A stretch of DNA of 64,000 bases. It comes from an uncultured Coriobacteriia bacterium (GTDB lineage Bacteria > Actinomycetota > Coriobacteriia > Coriobacteriales > QAMH01). The notes beneath the pieces were generated by a model. The model did not search any database. It was given only the letters and a program-made list of their open reading frames with translations, and was not told the origin of the DNA. Each line of letters starts with the position of its first letter. Position 1 is the stretch's first letter. Location of the stretch: assembly GCA_948466335.1 (NCBI GenBank), contig CAOKAE010000001.1:226664-290663 (forward strand). The letters are read 5' to 3'. Below are positions 40,415-48,896 of the stretch, piece by piece. The position numbers and the translations under genes are program-made.

Positions 40415-41110
40415 ATGTCGAAGAAGAAAGACTCCAAGAAGAATCAGAAAAGCTCCTGCTGCTGCGGGTCGGACAAGAGCTCGCAGGCGTATAGCTGCGA
40501 GGACGACCGCTATCGAGGCAAGCTCCAGAAGGTCGATATCGATTTTCTCTATCTTGATCTTTCGTGCTGCGATCGATGCCAGGGCGCCGACAAGCGCGTC
40601 GAGGAGGCTGTGGCTCGCTGTCGTGACGTGCTCCGAGCCTGTGGATACAACCTCGTCCTCAATTCCGTGCTGGTGGATAGTGCCACGAAGGCGAAGCGCT
40701 ACCGTTTCGAAAGCTCGCCAACGGTGCGCGTGAACGGGGTCGACATTTGTCCGTCGGTCGAGGAGAACGATTGCGACTGCTGCAGCGACATGAGTGATGC
40801 CGCCGTTTCATGCCGCATCTTCCCGTACAACGGGACGTATTACGAGGTTCCGCCCACCGACATGCTCGTACGCGGCATCATGGAGGTCGTGCTGCAAAAC
40901 CGCCGGCCGGCTGATCCGCCCATGCCCTACGCATTGCCCGAGAACCTGAAGAAGTTCTACGAGGGCGTCGAGAAGAAGGCGAAGAAGGGCTCTTGCTGCT
41001 GCGGCGAATCGGATAAGGCCGAGTCTCCGTGCTGCTGTGGCGAATCGGGCAAGAAACATAAGGGCAAGAAGTCGAAAAAGACGAAGAGTTCTAGCAGCTG
41101 TTGCTGTTAG
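40415..41110 (+). CDS. DUF2703 protein with cysteine-rich ends, 231 aa
   Basis: The core (VDIDFLYLDLSCCDRCQGADKRVEEAV, ESSPTVRVNGVDICPSVEENDCDCC) is the DUF2703 thioredoxin-like fold with a CDRC site in place of the thioredoxin CXXC. Both ends are extended by Lys/Cys-rich segments: SSCCCGSDKSS at the N-terminus and four CCC/CCCG clusters at the C-terminus, ending SSSSCCC. Such triplets suggest metal or metalloid binding. DUF2703 genes are often found near arsenic or mercury resistance genes, none of which is adjacent. ATG 40415 follows GCGAAGGG; an ATG at 40385 lacks a ribosome site. Confidence 0.85.
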   Translation: MSKKKDSKKNQKSSCCCGSDKSSQAYSCEDDRYRGKLQKVDIDFLYLDLSCCDRCQGADKRVEEAVARCRDVLRACGYNLVLNSVLVDSATKAKRYRFESSPTVRVNGVDICPSVEENDCDCCSDMSDAAVSCRIFPYNGTYYEVPPTDMLVRGIMEVVLQNRRPADPPMPYALPENLKKFYEGVEKKAKKGSCCCGESDKAESPCCCGESGKKHKGKKSKKTKSSSSCCC

Positions 41111-41111
41111 A

Positions 41112-41122
41112 GGGTCTGCCCC
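41112..41122 (-). repeat. Single degenerate inverted repeat copy
   Basis: GGGTCTGCCCCC followed by TTTTT, directly after the DUF2703 stop. It lacks one base of the core. Together with the T run it may help end transcription. A TACAAT at 41141-41146 is a possible -10 box for purB. Confidence 0.6.
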
Positions 41123-41183
41123 CTTTTTCCCAAGAGCCGCTACAATAGGGCGCAACAATAAGCCATTTGAAAGGAATCCGGGG

Positions 41184-42527
41184 ATGATCGAGCGCTACAC
41201 GCTGCCCGAAATGGGACACATCTGGTCTCTCGAGAACAAGTTCGACGTCTGGAAGGAAATCGAGGTCCTTGCCTGCGAGGCCCAGGCCGAGCTCGGCCAA
41301 TGCGGCATCACCGCCGACGAAGCCGCGTGGATTCGCGCCCATGCCGATTTCACCGTGGACGAGATCGACGAGATCGAGAAGGTCACGAATCATGACGTCA
41401 TCGCCTTCACGACCGTCATGGCCGGCTACATTGACGCCGACATTCCCGAGGGCGACCCCAAGCCGAGCCGTTGGGTGCACTACGGCATGACGAGCTCCGA
41501 CCTCGGCGACACGGCACTCAGCTACCAGGTCACGCAGGCCCTCGACATCATCATCGCCGACGTGAAGCGCCTGGGCGAGACCTGCAAGCGCCGCGCCTTC
41601 GAATTCGAGGACGCCATCTGCGTGGGCCGCACCCACGGCATCCACGCCGAGCCCATGACCTTCGGCATGAAGTTCGGCAGCTGGGCCTGGGCCCTCAAGC
41701 GTGCCGAGAACCGCCTGCTGCAGGCCCGCGAGGTCGCCGCCACCGGTGCCATCAGCGGCGCCGTGGGCACCTACTCCAACATCGACCCCTTCGTCGAGCA
41801 ATTCGTCTGCGAGAAGCTCGGCCTCACGCCCGATCCTCTGTCCACGCAGGTCATCGCCCGCGATCGCCACGCGCAGGTCATGTCGGCGCTCGCCGTGACC
41901 GCCTCCACGCTCGAATCCATCGCCATGCAGGTGCGCCTGCTGCAACAGTCCGACGTCATCGAGGCCGAGGAGCCCTTCACCAAGGGCCAGAAGGGCTCGA
42001 GTGCCATGCCGCACAAGCGCAATCCCATCACCGCCGAGCGCGTCTGCGGCCTGTCTCGCGTGGTCAAGGCCAACGCGCAGGTCGCCTTCGACGACGTGGC
42101 GCTGTGGTACGAACGCGACATCTCCCATTCCGGCGCCGAGCGCGTCGTCCTGGCCGACAGCTTCATCGCGCTGGATTACATGTTCTCGAAGATGCAGTGG
42201 ATGCTCGACGGCCTCAACGTCTATGTGAACAAGAGCCTGCACAACCTGTGGCGCACGCGCGGCCTCATCTTCAGCTCGAAGGTCATCCTCGCCCTCGTCG
42301 ACACGGGCATGACGCGCGAGGATGCCTACGTCGTCGTGCAGCGCAACGCCATGAAGGTGTGGGACGACATCCAGCAGGCCATCGATGGCCCGACGTTCCG
42401 CGAGAACCTCGAGGCCGATCCCGAATGCCCGCTCACCGAGGCGCAGCTCGATGCCATCTTCGACCCCGAGAGTTTCCTCGGCCATAAGGCCGTCATCTTC
42501 GACAAGCTCAAGCAGCTCGAATTCTAG
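41184..42527 (+). CDS. purB: Adenylosuccinate lyase, 447 aa
   Basis: Fumarase/aspartase superfamily enzyme that cleaves adenylosuccinate and SAICAR in purine synthesis. The family signature GSSAMPHKRNP is present, as are HYGMTSSDLGDTA and GRTHGIHAEP with the catalytic His. Length is normal for the short PurB type. Cytoplasmic homotetramer by family knowledge. GGAATCCGGGG precedes ATG 41184. The next gene starts 9 bases after the stop, so a TSCPD protein and a Tat lipoprotein are probably cotranscribed with it. Confidence 0.96.
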   Translation: MIERYTLPEMGHIWSLENKFDVWKEIEVLACEAQAELGQCGITADEAAWIRAHADFTVDEIDEIEKVTNHDVIAFTTVMAGYIDADIPEGDPKPSRWVHYGMTSSDLGDTALSYQVTQALDIIIADVKRLGETCKRRAFEFEDAICVGRTHGIHAEPMTFGMKFGSWAWALKRAENRLLQAREVAATGAISGAVGTYSNIDPFVEQFVCEKLGLTPDPLSTQVIARDRHAQVMSALAVTASTLESIAMQVRLLQQSDVIEAEEPFTKGQKGSSAMPHKRNPITAERVCGLSRVVKANAQVAFDDVALWYERDISHSGAERVVLADSFIALDYMFSKMQWMLDGLNVYVNKSLHNLWRTRGLIFSSKVILALVDTGMTREDAYVVVQRNAMKVWDDIQQAIDGPTFRENLEADPECPLTEAQLDAIFDPESFLGHKAVIFDKLKQLEF

Positions 42528-42536
42528 GAGCATTTC

Positions 42537-42848
42537 ATGGAAAACCAGAAACAGGAAAACCCGCAGGTTGAGAATAGGGGGACAGACCCCGAGTTCCTCT
42601 ACCGCACGCATGGCACCTGCTCGCGCGCCATCAAGTTCGATCTCGACGACGAGCAGAAGGTGCGCAACGTCGAGTTCATTGGCGGATGCAACGGCAACCT
42701 CAAGGGCATCGGTTCGCTCATCGAGGGCATGCCGGCGGATTGGGTCATCGAGCGTTGCGCGGGAACCCAGTGCGGCGGCAAGGCGACGTCCTGCCCCGAC
42801 CAGCTTTCCCGCGCGCTCAACTGGGCCATCGAGCAGCGGCAGGCGTAG
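42537..42848 (+). CDS. TSCPD-domain (TIGR03905-like) protein with a repeat-derived N-terminus, 103 aa
   Basis: From about residue 20 the protein is a full TIGR03905-type domain (YRTHGTCSRAIKF, VRNVEFIGGCNGNLKGI, CGGKATSCPDQLSRAL), a Cys-containing domain found alone or fused to ribonucleotide reductases. The first 19 residues (MENQKQENPQVENRGTDPE) are not part of the family. They include a whole CCGCAGGTTGAGAATAGGGG repeat unit read in frame. AGGAG precedes the ATG at 42537, and no better start lies after the repeat. The role of these proteins is unknown; metal or nucleotide binding is suspected. Confidence 0.88.
   Translation: MENQKQENPQVENRGTDPEFLYRTHGTCSRAIKFDLDDEQKVRNVEFIGGCNGNLKGIGSLIEGMPADWVIERCAGTQCGGKATSCPDQLSRALNWAIEQRQA
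42578..42589 (+). repeat. GGGGACAGACCC copy inside the TSCPD gene
   Basis: The copy with its usual CCGCAGGT left flank is read in frame as RGTDPE near the N-terminus of the protein. Confidence 0.95.
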
Positions 42849-44174
42849 ATGGGCCGCGACGGGTCACAGCTGTCACGTCGTGACTTCCTGCGTCTGGGCG
42901 GCGGCGCGCTCGCCTGCGCGACGGTGCTCGGCGCCCCCGCGGTGCTCACGGGCTGTTCGGGTGGCTCGGATAAGGGCACGCCCAGCACGCTCGAGGTGTC
43001 GACCAACGACGTCGTCACGCTCGACGCGTTTGCCGAGATCGAGGATCCCACCGGCTACTACGAGATAAAGGACCTCGCCCAGTATCCCAAGGGCACCATG
43101 CTCTTCGCGTCCGAGGACGTGACGGCGGCGGCGCTGCTCACGGGACAGACGGCATCGCCCCTGTCGACCTGCTCGCTCGTCAATCTCGAGGATGGCGCCA
43201 TGACGCCGGCGCTCGAGCGTGCGGTCAACCATGACATGGGCTACAGCATCTTTGCCGTGCGTGCGTCCAAGGAACTGCTCGTCTGGGTCGAGAGCAACTA
43301 CCTCACCTCGGATTGGATGGTGTACTGCGCCACGATCGCGAGCGGCAAGCTGACCGGTCAGCCCGTCAAGCTCGACGAGGGAAACGGCGAGTATGACACT
43401 CCCGAGATAGCCGCCATCGGCACGGCCGCGTATTGGATCGTCCAGCCCGCCGAAAACGGACCGCGCACGACGGAGAACTCGTACCTGCGCGTCGCCTCGG
43501 GCGGATCGCGTTCGTCGGACATGATCACCTCGGAGGGTCGCTTCAACGGAGGTCTCTCCGTGAGTGGCCAGGTGCTCACGGCGATGCCGAGGGCCAAGGC
43601 GTCTAGCGGCGTGTACTACGAGCTCACGGCAATCGCCTCCGGTTCGGGGTCGATCGTCGCGTCCCAGGTGATGCCGCATTCCTTTCGCCCGTCAAACGCC
43701 ATCTACATGAACAACGCCTTCGCGTTCACGATTCCCGCTTCCTACGATTACGGCGGAGGCATCGCCAACGTCGGCACGTACTACCCCATAGCGGGCAACG
43801 CTTGGCTGCGCCTCGCGCGCCAGTCGCTCACGCCGCCGGGCATATGCAACGGTTGGCTGTTCGCCAAGTCGAGTTCGCGTACGGTCTTCATCGACACGCG
43901 GGAAGAGAAGTACTTCGTCGTCAATGCACCCGATGGCTGCACGGATTACGGTGATTACTCGGTATGCGTGGGGGAGGTCGCGCACGTCTGCAACTACGCG
44001 ACCGTCAACAAGTACGAGGGAGCCGAGCGAACGACACAGGTCATGTTGCGCTCGATAACGCCCATCCCCGCCGGCACGGAGCCCGTCATTCCGGAACCCG
44101 AGCCGCAGCCGGGATCGGGGGAACCCACGGAACCCGGCACCGAGCCCACTACGACCCAACCCACCGAGCGATAG
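42849..44174 (+). CDS. Tat-exported lipoprotein, 441 aa
   Basis: The N-terminus carries a twin-arginine signal (SRRDFLRLGGGAL) and a lipobox LTGC at about residue 36, so it is folded in the cytoplasm, exported by Tat and anchored outside. The body has repeated beta-rich segments (AAYWIVQPAENG, LSVSGQVLTAM, NNAFAFTIPASYDYGGG) like a beta-propeller sensor or binding protein. It ends in a Pro/Glu/Thr-rich spacer of about 40 residues. Starts directly after the stop of the TSCPD gene (TAGATG). Not assigned to a known family. Confidence 0.82.
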   Translation: MGRDGSQLSRRDFLRLGGGALACATVLGAPAVLTGCSGGSDKGTPSTLEVSTNDVVTLDAFAEIEDPTGYYEIKDLAQYPKGTMLFASEDVTAAALLTGQTASPLSTCSLVNLEDGAMTPALERAVNHDMGYSIFAVRASKELLVWVESNYLTSDWMVYCATIASGKLTGQPVKLDEGNGEYDTPEIAAIGTAAYWIVQPAENGPRTTENSYLRVASGGSRSSDMITSEGRFNGGLSVSGQVLTAMPRAKASSGVYYELTAIASGSGSIVASQVMPHSFRPSNAIYMNNAFAFTIPASYDYGGGIANVGTYYPIAGNAWLRLARQSLTPPGICNGWLFAKSSSRTVFIDTREEKYFVVNAPDGCTDYGDYSVCVGEVAHVCNYATVNKYEGAERTTQVMLRSITPIPAGTEPVIPEPEPQPGSGEPTEPGTEPTTTQPTER

Positions 44175-44189
44175 CCGCCGGTGACAATC

Positions 44190-44321
44190 GGGGGGCAGAC
44201 CCCTAGCAATAGGGGGACAGACCCCCCCATGCATTCCCGCAGGTGCTAAAGAGGGGACAGACCCTCCGCTCTGTCATTTCGACCGGAGGGTCTGTCCCCA
44301 TCTTCTCGGGGGTCTGTCCCC
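44190..44321 (+). repeat. Repeat array 21: three plus copies then two minus copies
   Basis: Plus copies at 44190-44202 (variant lacking one A), 44213-44224 and 44253-44264; minus copies at 44288-44299 and 44310-44321. A TGTCATTTCGACC fragment of the second repeat family lies at 44272. This is the last repeat array; none occurs from here to the end of the window. Confidence 0.93.
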
Positions 44322-44341
44322 CGATTGTCACGGGGGGGGTG

Positions 44342-45619
44342 TTACACCGCCGCGAGCGCCTGGTCGATGTCGGCGATGATGTCTGCGGCGGCCTCGATGC
44401 CGCACGACAGACGAATCAGGTCGGGCGATATGCCCGCCGCCTCCAGCTCGACGTCGTTCATCTGCCGATGCGTGGCGTTGGCCGGATGCAGCACGCAGGT
44501 GCGCGCGTCCGCCACGTGCGTGGCGATTTGCGCCAGCTGCAAATGGGCCATGAACGCCTCGGCCGCCGCACGACCGCCCGCGACGCCAAAGCTCACCACG
44601 CCGCATGCGCCTTGCGGCAGGTACTTTTGCGCGCGCTCGTATTCCGCATCGTCCTCCAGACCGGGGTAGCGCACCCACGCCACCTTCGGATGTTGCGCCA
44701 GATGCCGTGCCACCGCGAGCCCGTTTTCCGCATGCTGCCTCATGCGCAGGTGCAGGCTCTCGAGTCCCAGGTTGATCAGGAACGCGTTTTGCGGCGATTG
44801 GATCGAGCCCAGGTCGCGCATGAGCTGCGCGGTCGCCTTCGTGATGAACGCGCCCTCGAGTCCGAAGCGCTCGGTGTACACCACGCCGTGGTAGCTCTCG
44901 TCGGGCTGCGTGAGTCCCGGAAACCTCTCGCCATGGGCTGTCCAGTCGAATCTGCCCGAATCCACGATGGCGCCGCCGACGCTGGCACCATGGCCATCCA
45001 TGTACTTGGTGGTGGAGTGCGTCACGATGTCGGCACCCCATTCGATGGGCCGGCACAGCACCGGCGTGGGGAAGGTGTTGTCCACGATGAGCGGTACGCC
45101 GTGGGCATGGGCGGCCGCGGCGAAACGCTCGATGTCGAGCACCGTGAGCGCCGGGTTGGCGATGGTCTCGCCGAACACGCACTTGGTGTTGGGGCGAAAG
45201 GTCGCCTCGAGCTCGGCGTCGCTGCAGTTCGGGTCGATGAACGTGCACTCTATCCCCATGCGGCCCATGGTGTGCGCCAGCAGGTTGTAGGTGCCGCCGT
45301 AGATGGACGCCGACGACACCACGTGGTCACCCGCGCCGCAGATGTTGAACACCGCGAAGAAGTTCGCCGCCTGTCCGCTCGAGGTCAGCATGGCCGCCGT
45401 GCCACCCTCGAGCTCGGCGATCTTGGCCGCCACCGCATCGTTGGTGGGGTTTGCCAGACGCGTGTAGAAGTACCCCGATTCCTCCAGGTCGAAGAGCTTG
45501 CCCATGGCCTCGCTCGTGTCGTACTTCCACGTGGTGTTCTGGTAGATGGGAATCTGGCGCGGCTCGGCATTGCCCGGATGGTAGCCGCCTTGCACGCACG
45601 TGGTGGCGATGTCGGTCAT
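44342..45619 (-). CDS. metY: O-acetylhomoserine sulfhydrylase, 425 aa
   Basis: Cys/Met-metabolism PLP enzyme. The N-terminal [11 protein letters not shown] and [10 protein letters not shown], the PLP lysine in [11 protein letters not shown] and the length over 420 residues place it with O-acetylhomoserine aminocarboxypropyltransferases, not the shorter cystathionine enzymes. It makes homocysteine directly from O-acetylhomoserine and sulfide. This agrees with the divergent metA gene, whose residue 111 predicts acetyl-CoA use. Methionine gamma-lyase is a less likely alternative. Confidence 0.92.
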   Translation of the reverse strand: MTDIATTCVQGGYHPGNAEPRQIPIYQNTTWKYDTSEAMGKLFDLEESGYFYTRLANPTNDAVAAKIAELEGGTAAMLTSSGQAANFFAVFNICGAGDHVVSSASIYGGTYNLLAHTMGRMGIECTFIDPNCSDAELEATFRPNTKCVFGETIANPALTVLDIERFAAAAHAHGVPLIVDNTFPTPVLCRPIEWGADIVTHSTTKYMDGHGASVGGAIVDSGRFDWTAHGERFPGLTQPDESYHGVVYTERFGLEGAFITKATAQLMRDLGSIQSPQNAFLINLGLESLHLRMRQHAENGLAVARHLAQHPKVAWVRYPGLEDDAEYERAQKYLPQGACGVVSFGVAGGRAAAEAFMAHLQLAQIATHVADARTCVLHPANATHRQMNDVELEAAGISPDLIRLSCGIEAAADIIADIDQALAAV

Positions 45620-45656
45620 GGTGATACCTCGCTCTTTCGTCTGGGATGATTCGCCA

Positions 45657-45685
45657 ATTATAGGTTTGCGGGCGGGGGTTCGACA
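45657..45685 (-). promoter_or_regulatory. Promoter of metY
   Basis: On the minus strand TGTCGA (45685-45680), 17 bases, then a consensus TATAAT (45662-45657), 38 bases before the metY start. I looked for a SAM-type riboswitch in the 220-base metY-metA spacer and saw none. Confidence 0.5.
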
Positions 45686-45839
45686 TACGTTTTCTCGATG
45701 GCTCGTTCTTCAGAAATCCTATGACGCGAACACCGAAGAGCAGCGCACGCCCGTGCGCGCTTCCCCTATAGTATGCCCACGGCGCACGTGTCGCACCCGC
45801 GATGCACGAAGGCGCCCGTGCGAAGAAAGGACGACCGTC

Positions 45840-46760
45840 ATGCCCATCCGCATTCCCGACCAACTTCCCGCAACCGCGGCGCTCGAGAGCGAGAACATCT
45901 TCGTCATGACGGAGTTCCGGGCCATGCACCAGGACATCCGTCCCCTGAAGCTGCTGCTCCTGAACCTCATGCCCACCAAGATAACCACCGAGACGCAGAT
46001 TCTGCGCAAGCTCTCGAATACGCCGCTGCAAATCGAGGTGGAGCTCCTGCAGACCGTCAGTCACGACGCGAAGAACGTCGCCGCCGAGCACCTGGAGACG
46101 TTCTACACCACCTTTGACGAGGTGCGCGAGCGTCATTACGACGGCCTTATCATCACGGGCGCGCCCGTGGAACTCCTCGACTTCGAGGACGTGGACTACT
46201 GGGATGAGCTCTGCGCCATCATGGAGTGGTCGAAGACGAACGTGCATTCGACCCTGCACATTTGCTGGGGCGCGCAGGCGGGTATCTACTACCACTACGG
46301 CATGGGGAAGTACGAGCTCCCGCACAAGATGTTCGGCGTGTTCGAGCATGACGTGGTGAAGCGCACCTCGCCGCTCGTCCGCGGCTTCGACGACACGTTC
46401 TGGGCCCCGCATTCCCGCTATACGGAGGTGAGCGCCCAGGACATCGAGGCCCACCCTGACCTGGAGCTCATCGCCGTGTCGAGGGAGGCCGGCGTGTACA
46501 TCGCGAAGTCGACCGACTCGTCGAACTTCTTCGTGTTCGGCCATCCCGAGTACGACCGGGGGACCCTCAAGGCCGAATACGACCGTGATCTGGCCCGCGG
46601 CCTGGACATCGCCCTTCCCGCGCATTACTACCCCGATGACGATCCCACGCGTCAGCCCGTTGCGGCATGGCGCTCCCATGCCCAGCTGCTCTACACCAAC
46701 TGGCTCAACTACTACGTGTACCAGACGACGCCCTACGACATCGATGCAATCGGGGAGTAG
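45840..46760 (+). CDS. metA: Homoserine O-acyltransferase (predicted acetyl type), 306 aa
   Basis: MetA family, first step of methionine synthesis. Catalytic Cys142 (HICWGAQ), His235 and Glu237 (GHPEYD) are at the exact family positions. Residue 111 is Glu ([16 protein letters not shown]). Work on the family shows Glu111 goes with acetyl-CoA and Gly111 with succinyl-CoA, so this should be a homoserine O-acetyltransferase despite the MetA name. It fits metY next door. AGAAAGGAC precedes the ATG; TATAGT at about 45770 is a possible -10 box. Confidence 0.95.
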   Translation: MPIRIPDQLPATAALESENIFVMTEFRAMHQDIRPLKLLLLNLMPTKITTETQILRKLSNTPLQIEVELLQTVSHDAKNVAAEHLETFYTTFDEVRERHYDGLIITGAPVELLDFEDVDYWDELCAIMEWSKTNVHSTLHICWGAQAGIYYHYGMGKYELPHKMFGVFEHDVVKRTSPLVRGFDDTFWAPHSRYTEVSAQDIEAHPDLELIAVSREAGVYIAKSTDSSNFFVFGHPEYDRGTLKAEYDRDLARGLDIALPAHYYPDDDPTRQPVAAWRSHAQLLYTNWLNYYVYQTTPYDIDAIGE

Positions 46761-46841
46761 GAGCTCCGCTTGCCGGGCCTGACGCGGGCGGTGCACAATG
46801 GTACACTGCACGGATAGAAGAAAACCGAAAGGAGTCTCATC

Positions 46842-47573
46842 GTGGACACCGGTTCTGAAGCCCGTCGCATCCTGCTCGTCGAGGACGAGAAGACCATTCG
46901 CGATGCCGTCGCCGCCTATCTCGAGCGTGCCGGTTACTGGGTGACGCCGGCCGCAGACGGCCAGGAGGCTGTCGATGCGTTCTCGCTGCATCAGTTTGAC
47001 CTCGTCATCCTCGATCTCATGCTCCCCAAGCTGCCGGGCGAGAAGGTCTGCCGCATCATTCGCGATACCTCCGACGTGCCCATCATCATGCTCACCGCCA
47101 AGGGAGAGGTCGAAGATCGCATCGTCGGTCTCGAGCTCGGCGCTGACGACTACCTCATCAAGCCCTTCTCGCCGCGCGAGCTCGTCGCGCGCGTCCGTGC
47201 CCTGCTGCGTCGCGCCCACATCGACTCCGAGCCGCAGCGCGAAGTGCTCGATTTCGGCGGCCTGACCATCGACCTCAACGGCCACAAGGTCCTCGTCAAC
47301 GACGAGGAGGTCGACCTCACCGCCAGCGAGTTCAAGTTGCTCACGACCCTGTCGCGTTATCCGGGCCGCGTGTACTCGCGCATGGAGCTCGTCGAGAAGG
47401 TGCTCGGTTACGACTTCGAGGGCTACGAGCGCACCATCGACAGTCACGTGAAGAACCTTCGCGCCAAGATCGGCGATGATCCGCGCAATCCCCGCTGGAT
47501 CTACACCGTGCACGGCGTCGGCTATCGCTTCGAGGTGCCCCGAGACGGCGAATCGGCTGGTCAAGAGGCCTAG
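46842..47573 (+). CDS. OmpR-family response regulator, 243 aa
   Basis: Receiver domain with Glu14/Asp15, phospho-acceptor Asp58 (ILDLMLPKLPG) and the conserved Lys in LTAKGE. Then a winged-helix DNA-binding domain (about 135-235) with YSRMELVEKVLG and RTIDSHVKNLRAKIGDD. Starts with GTG 46842 after AAAGGAG. The kinase gene follows after six bases, forming a two-component system of the BaeSR/CpxAR-like type. Target genes unknown. Confidence 0.94.
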   Translation: MDTGSEARRILLVEDEKTIRDAVAAYLERAGYWVTPAADGQEAVDAFSLHQFDLVILDLMLPKLPGEKVCRIIRDTSDVPIIMLTAKGEVEDRIVGLELGADDYLIKPFSPRELVARVRALLRRAHIDSEPQREVLDFGGLTIDLNGHKVLVNDEEVDLTASEFKLLTTLSRYPGRVYSRMELVEKVLGYDFEGYERTIDSHVKNLRAKIGDDPRNPRWIYTVHGVGYRFEVPRDGESAGQEA

Positions 47574-47579
47574 ACGTCA

Positions 47580-48896
47580 ATGAGTAGCAAGCGCAAGACC
47601 CGCGAGAAGAAGCCCCTCTCGTTCGCGATTTACGTCATGGGCGCGTTTCTGCTCACGTCGGCCATGACCGTGCTCATCACGGCCGCGGCCATCGCGATCG
47701 TCTGGAACGTGGGATATGCGGGCGAGCCGAGCGACGAGGAGCTCTTCTTCGCGGTCTTTGCCGCCGGAGCCATAGCCCTCGTGCTCTCCACCATCCTGGG
47801 ACTCTACTTCGCCTTCGGCATCGCACGTCCCGTCGGGCGCATCGCCGACACCGCCTCGGCCATCAAGGAGGGCAACCTCTCGGCGCGTACGGGGCTTGGC
47901 GGCGACGACCAGCTCGGCCAGCTCGGCCAGCGATTTGACGAGATGGCCGATGCCATCGAGCGCGACCGCGACCTCGAGCGCCAGCTCATCGGCGACGTGG
48001 CCCATGAGCTGCGCACGCCGCTCATGGCCATCCAGGCCACGGTCGAGGCCATCCAGGACGGCGTCTTCGAAGCCGACGAGGAACACCTCAACACCATCTC
48101 GTTCGAGACGCGACGCCTAGGCCGCCTGGTCGAGGCGCTTCTGCACCTCAACCGCCTCGAGAACGGCACGGCCGAGGTCAAGCGCAACCTCGTCAACCTC
48201 AGCAGCGTGGTCGGCGGTCTCTCGACGACCCACGAGGCGCTGCTCGAGAACTCGGGCATCATGTTCTTCACCGACATCACTCCCGACGTGATGATCATCG
48301 GTGATCAGGACCTCATCTCGCAGGCCGTCGCAAACCTGCTCTCCAACGCCGTGCGCTACACGCCCGAAAACGGCATGGTCAGCATCGAGCTCACGCGCGA
48401 GAACGGCTATGCCAAGATTTCCGTGCGCGACACGGGCGTCGGCATATCCGAAGAGGACATGAAGAAGGTCTTCTCCCGCTTCTGGCGCGCCGACGTTGCC
48501 CGCCAGAGCGTCGATGGCGGTCTGGGCATCGGCTTGGCGCTCGTCAAGGAGGTCGTCGACCAGCACTTTGGCGAAATCTCCGTCTCGTCCACGCTGGGCG
48601 AGGGTAGCACCTTCGTGATGCGCATCCCGCTTGCGCCGGAAGACCGCGCCAGGCCCATGGTTCCCACACGGAGGAGCAGTTCGCGACGACGTCAGGAACG
48701 CGCTGCGCGCAAGGAGCAGGAAAAGGCCCGCAAGATCGAGGAACGGCAGGTCAAGGCGCGTCGCAAGGCACGTGAGGCGGGCGCCGGCATGAGCGCCACG
48801 CAGGAGCTCAAGCTCTTCGGGCTGCGCGTTTCGCTGCCCACGACAAGACAGCAAGATTCACATTCGAGAAGCAAGGAAGATGGTACCCATGAGTGA
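47580..48896 (+). CDS. Sensor histidine kinase with a very short sensor loop, 438 aa
   Basis: Two membrane segments (about 14-42 and 54-80) enclose only about ten external residues. HAMP (about 80-132), phospho-His141 (HELRTP), N box (NLLSNAVRYTP), DTGVGI and GLGIGLAL follow. With so small an outside loop, sensing must occur within the membrane or through another protein. After the ATPase domain comes a Lys/Arg/Glu-rich helical tail of about 60 residues. Its last eight bases overlap the purC start. Confidence 0.94.
   Translation: MSSKRKTREKKPLSFAIYVMGAFLLTSAMTVLITAAAIAIVWNVGYAGEPSDEELFFAVFAAGAIALVLSTILGLYFAFGIARPVGRIADTASAIKEGNLSARTGLGGDDQLGQLGQRFDEMADAIERDRDLERQLIGDVAHELRTPLMAIQATVEAIQDGVFEADEEHLNTISFETRRLGRLVEALLHLNRLENGTAEVKRNLVNLSSVVGGLSTTHEALLENSGIMFFTDITPDVMIIGDQDLISQAVANLLSNAVRYTPENGMVSIELTRENGYAKISVRDTGVGISEEDMKKVFSRFWRADVARQSVDGGLGIGLALVKEVVDQHFGEISVSSTLGEGSTFVMRIPLAPEDRARPMVPTRRSSSRRRQERAARKEQEKARKIEERQVKARRKAREAGAGMSATQELKLFGLRVSLPTTRQQDSHSRSKEDGTHE

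Noticed and set aside
705-44321. CRISPR arrays made of the GGGGACAGACCC repeats
   Set aside because: Spacing is irregular, units occur in both orientations and singly, and there are no cas genes.
45620-45839. SAM riboswitch or T-box between metY and metA
   Set aside because: No conserved S-box or T-box landmarks seen; only ordinary promoter hexamers.
48880-48888. ATG at 48880 as the purC start
   Set aside because: The ribosome site would overlap the codon; ATG 48889 has proper spacing and matches the usual N-terminus.
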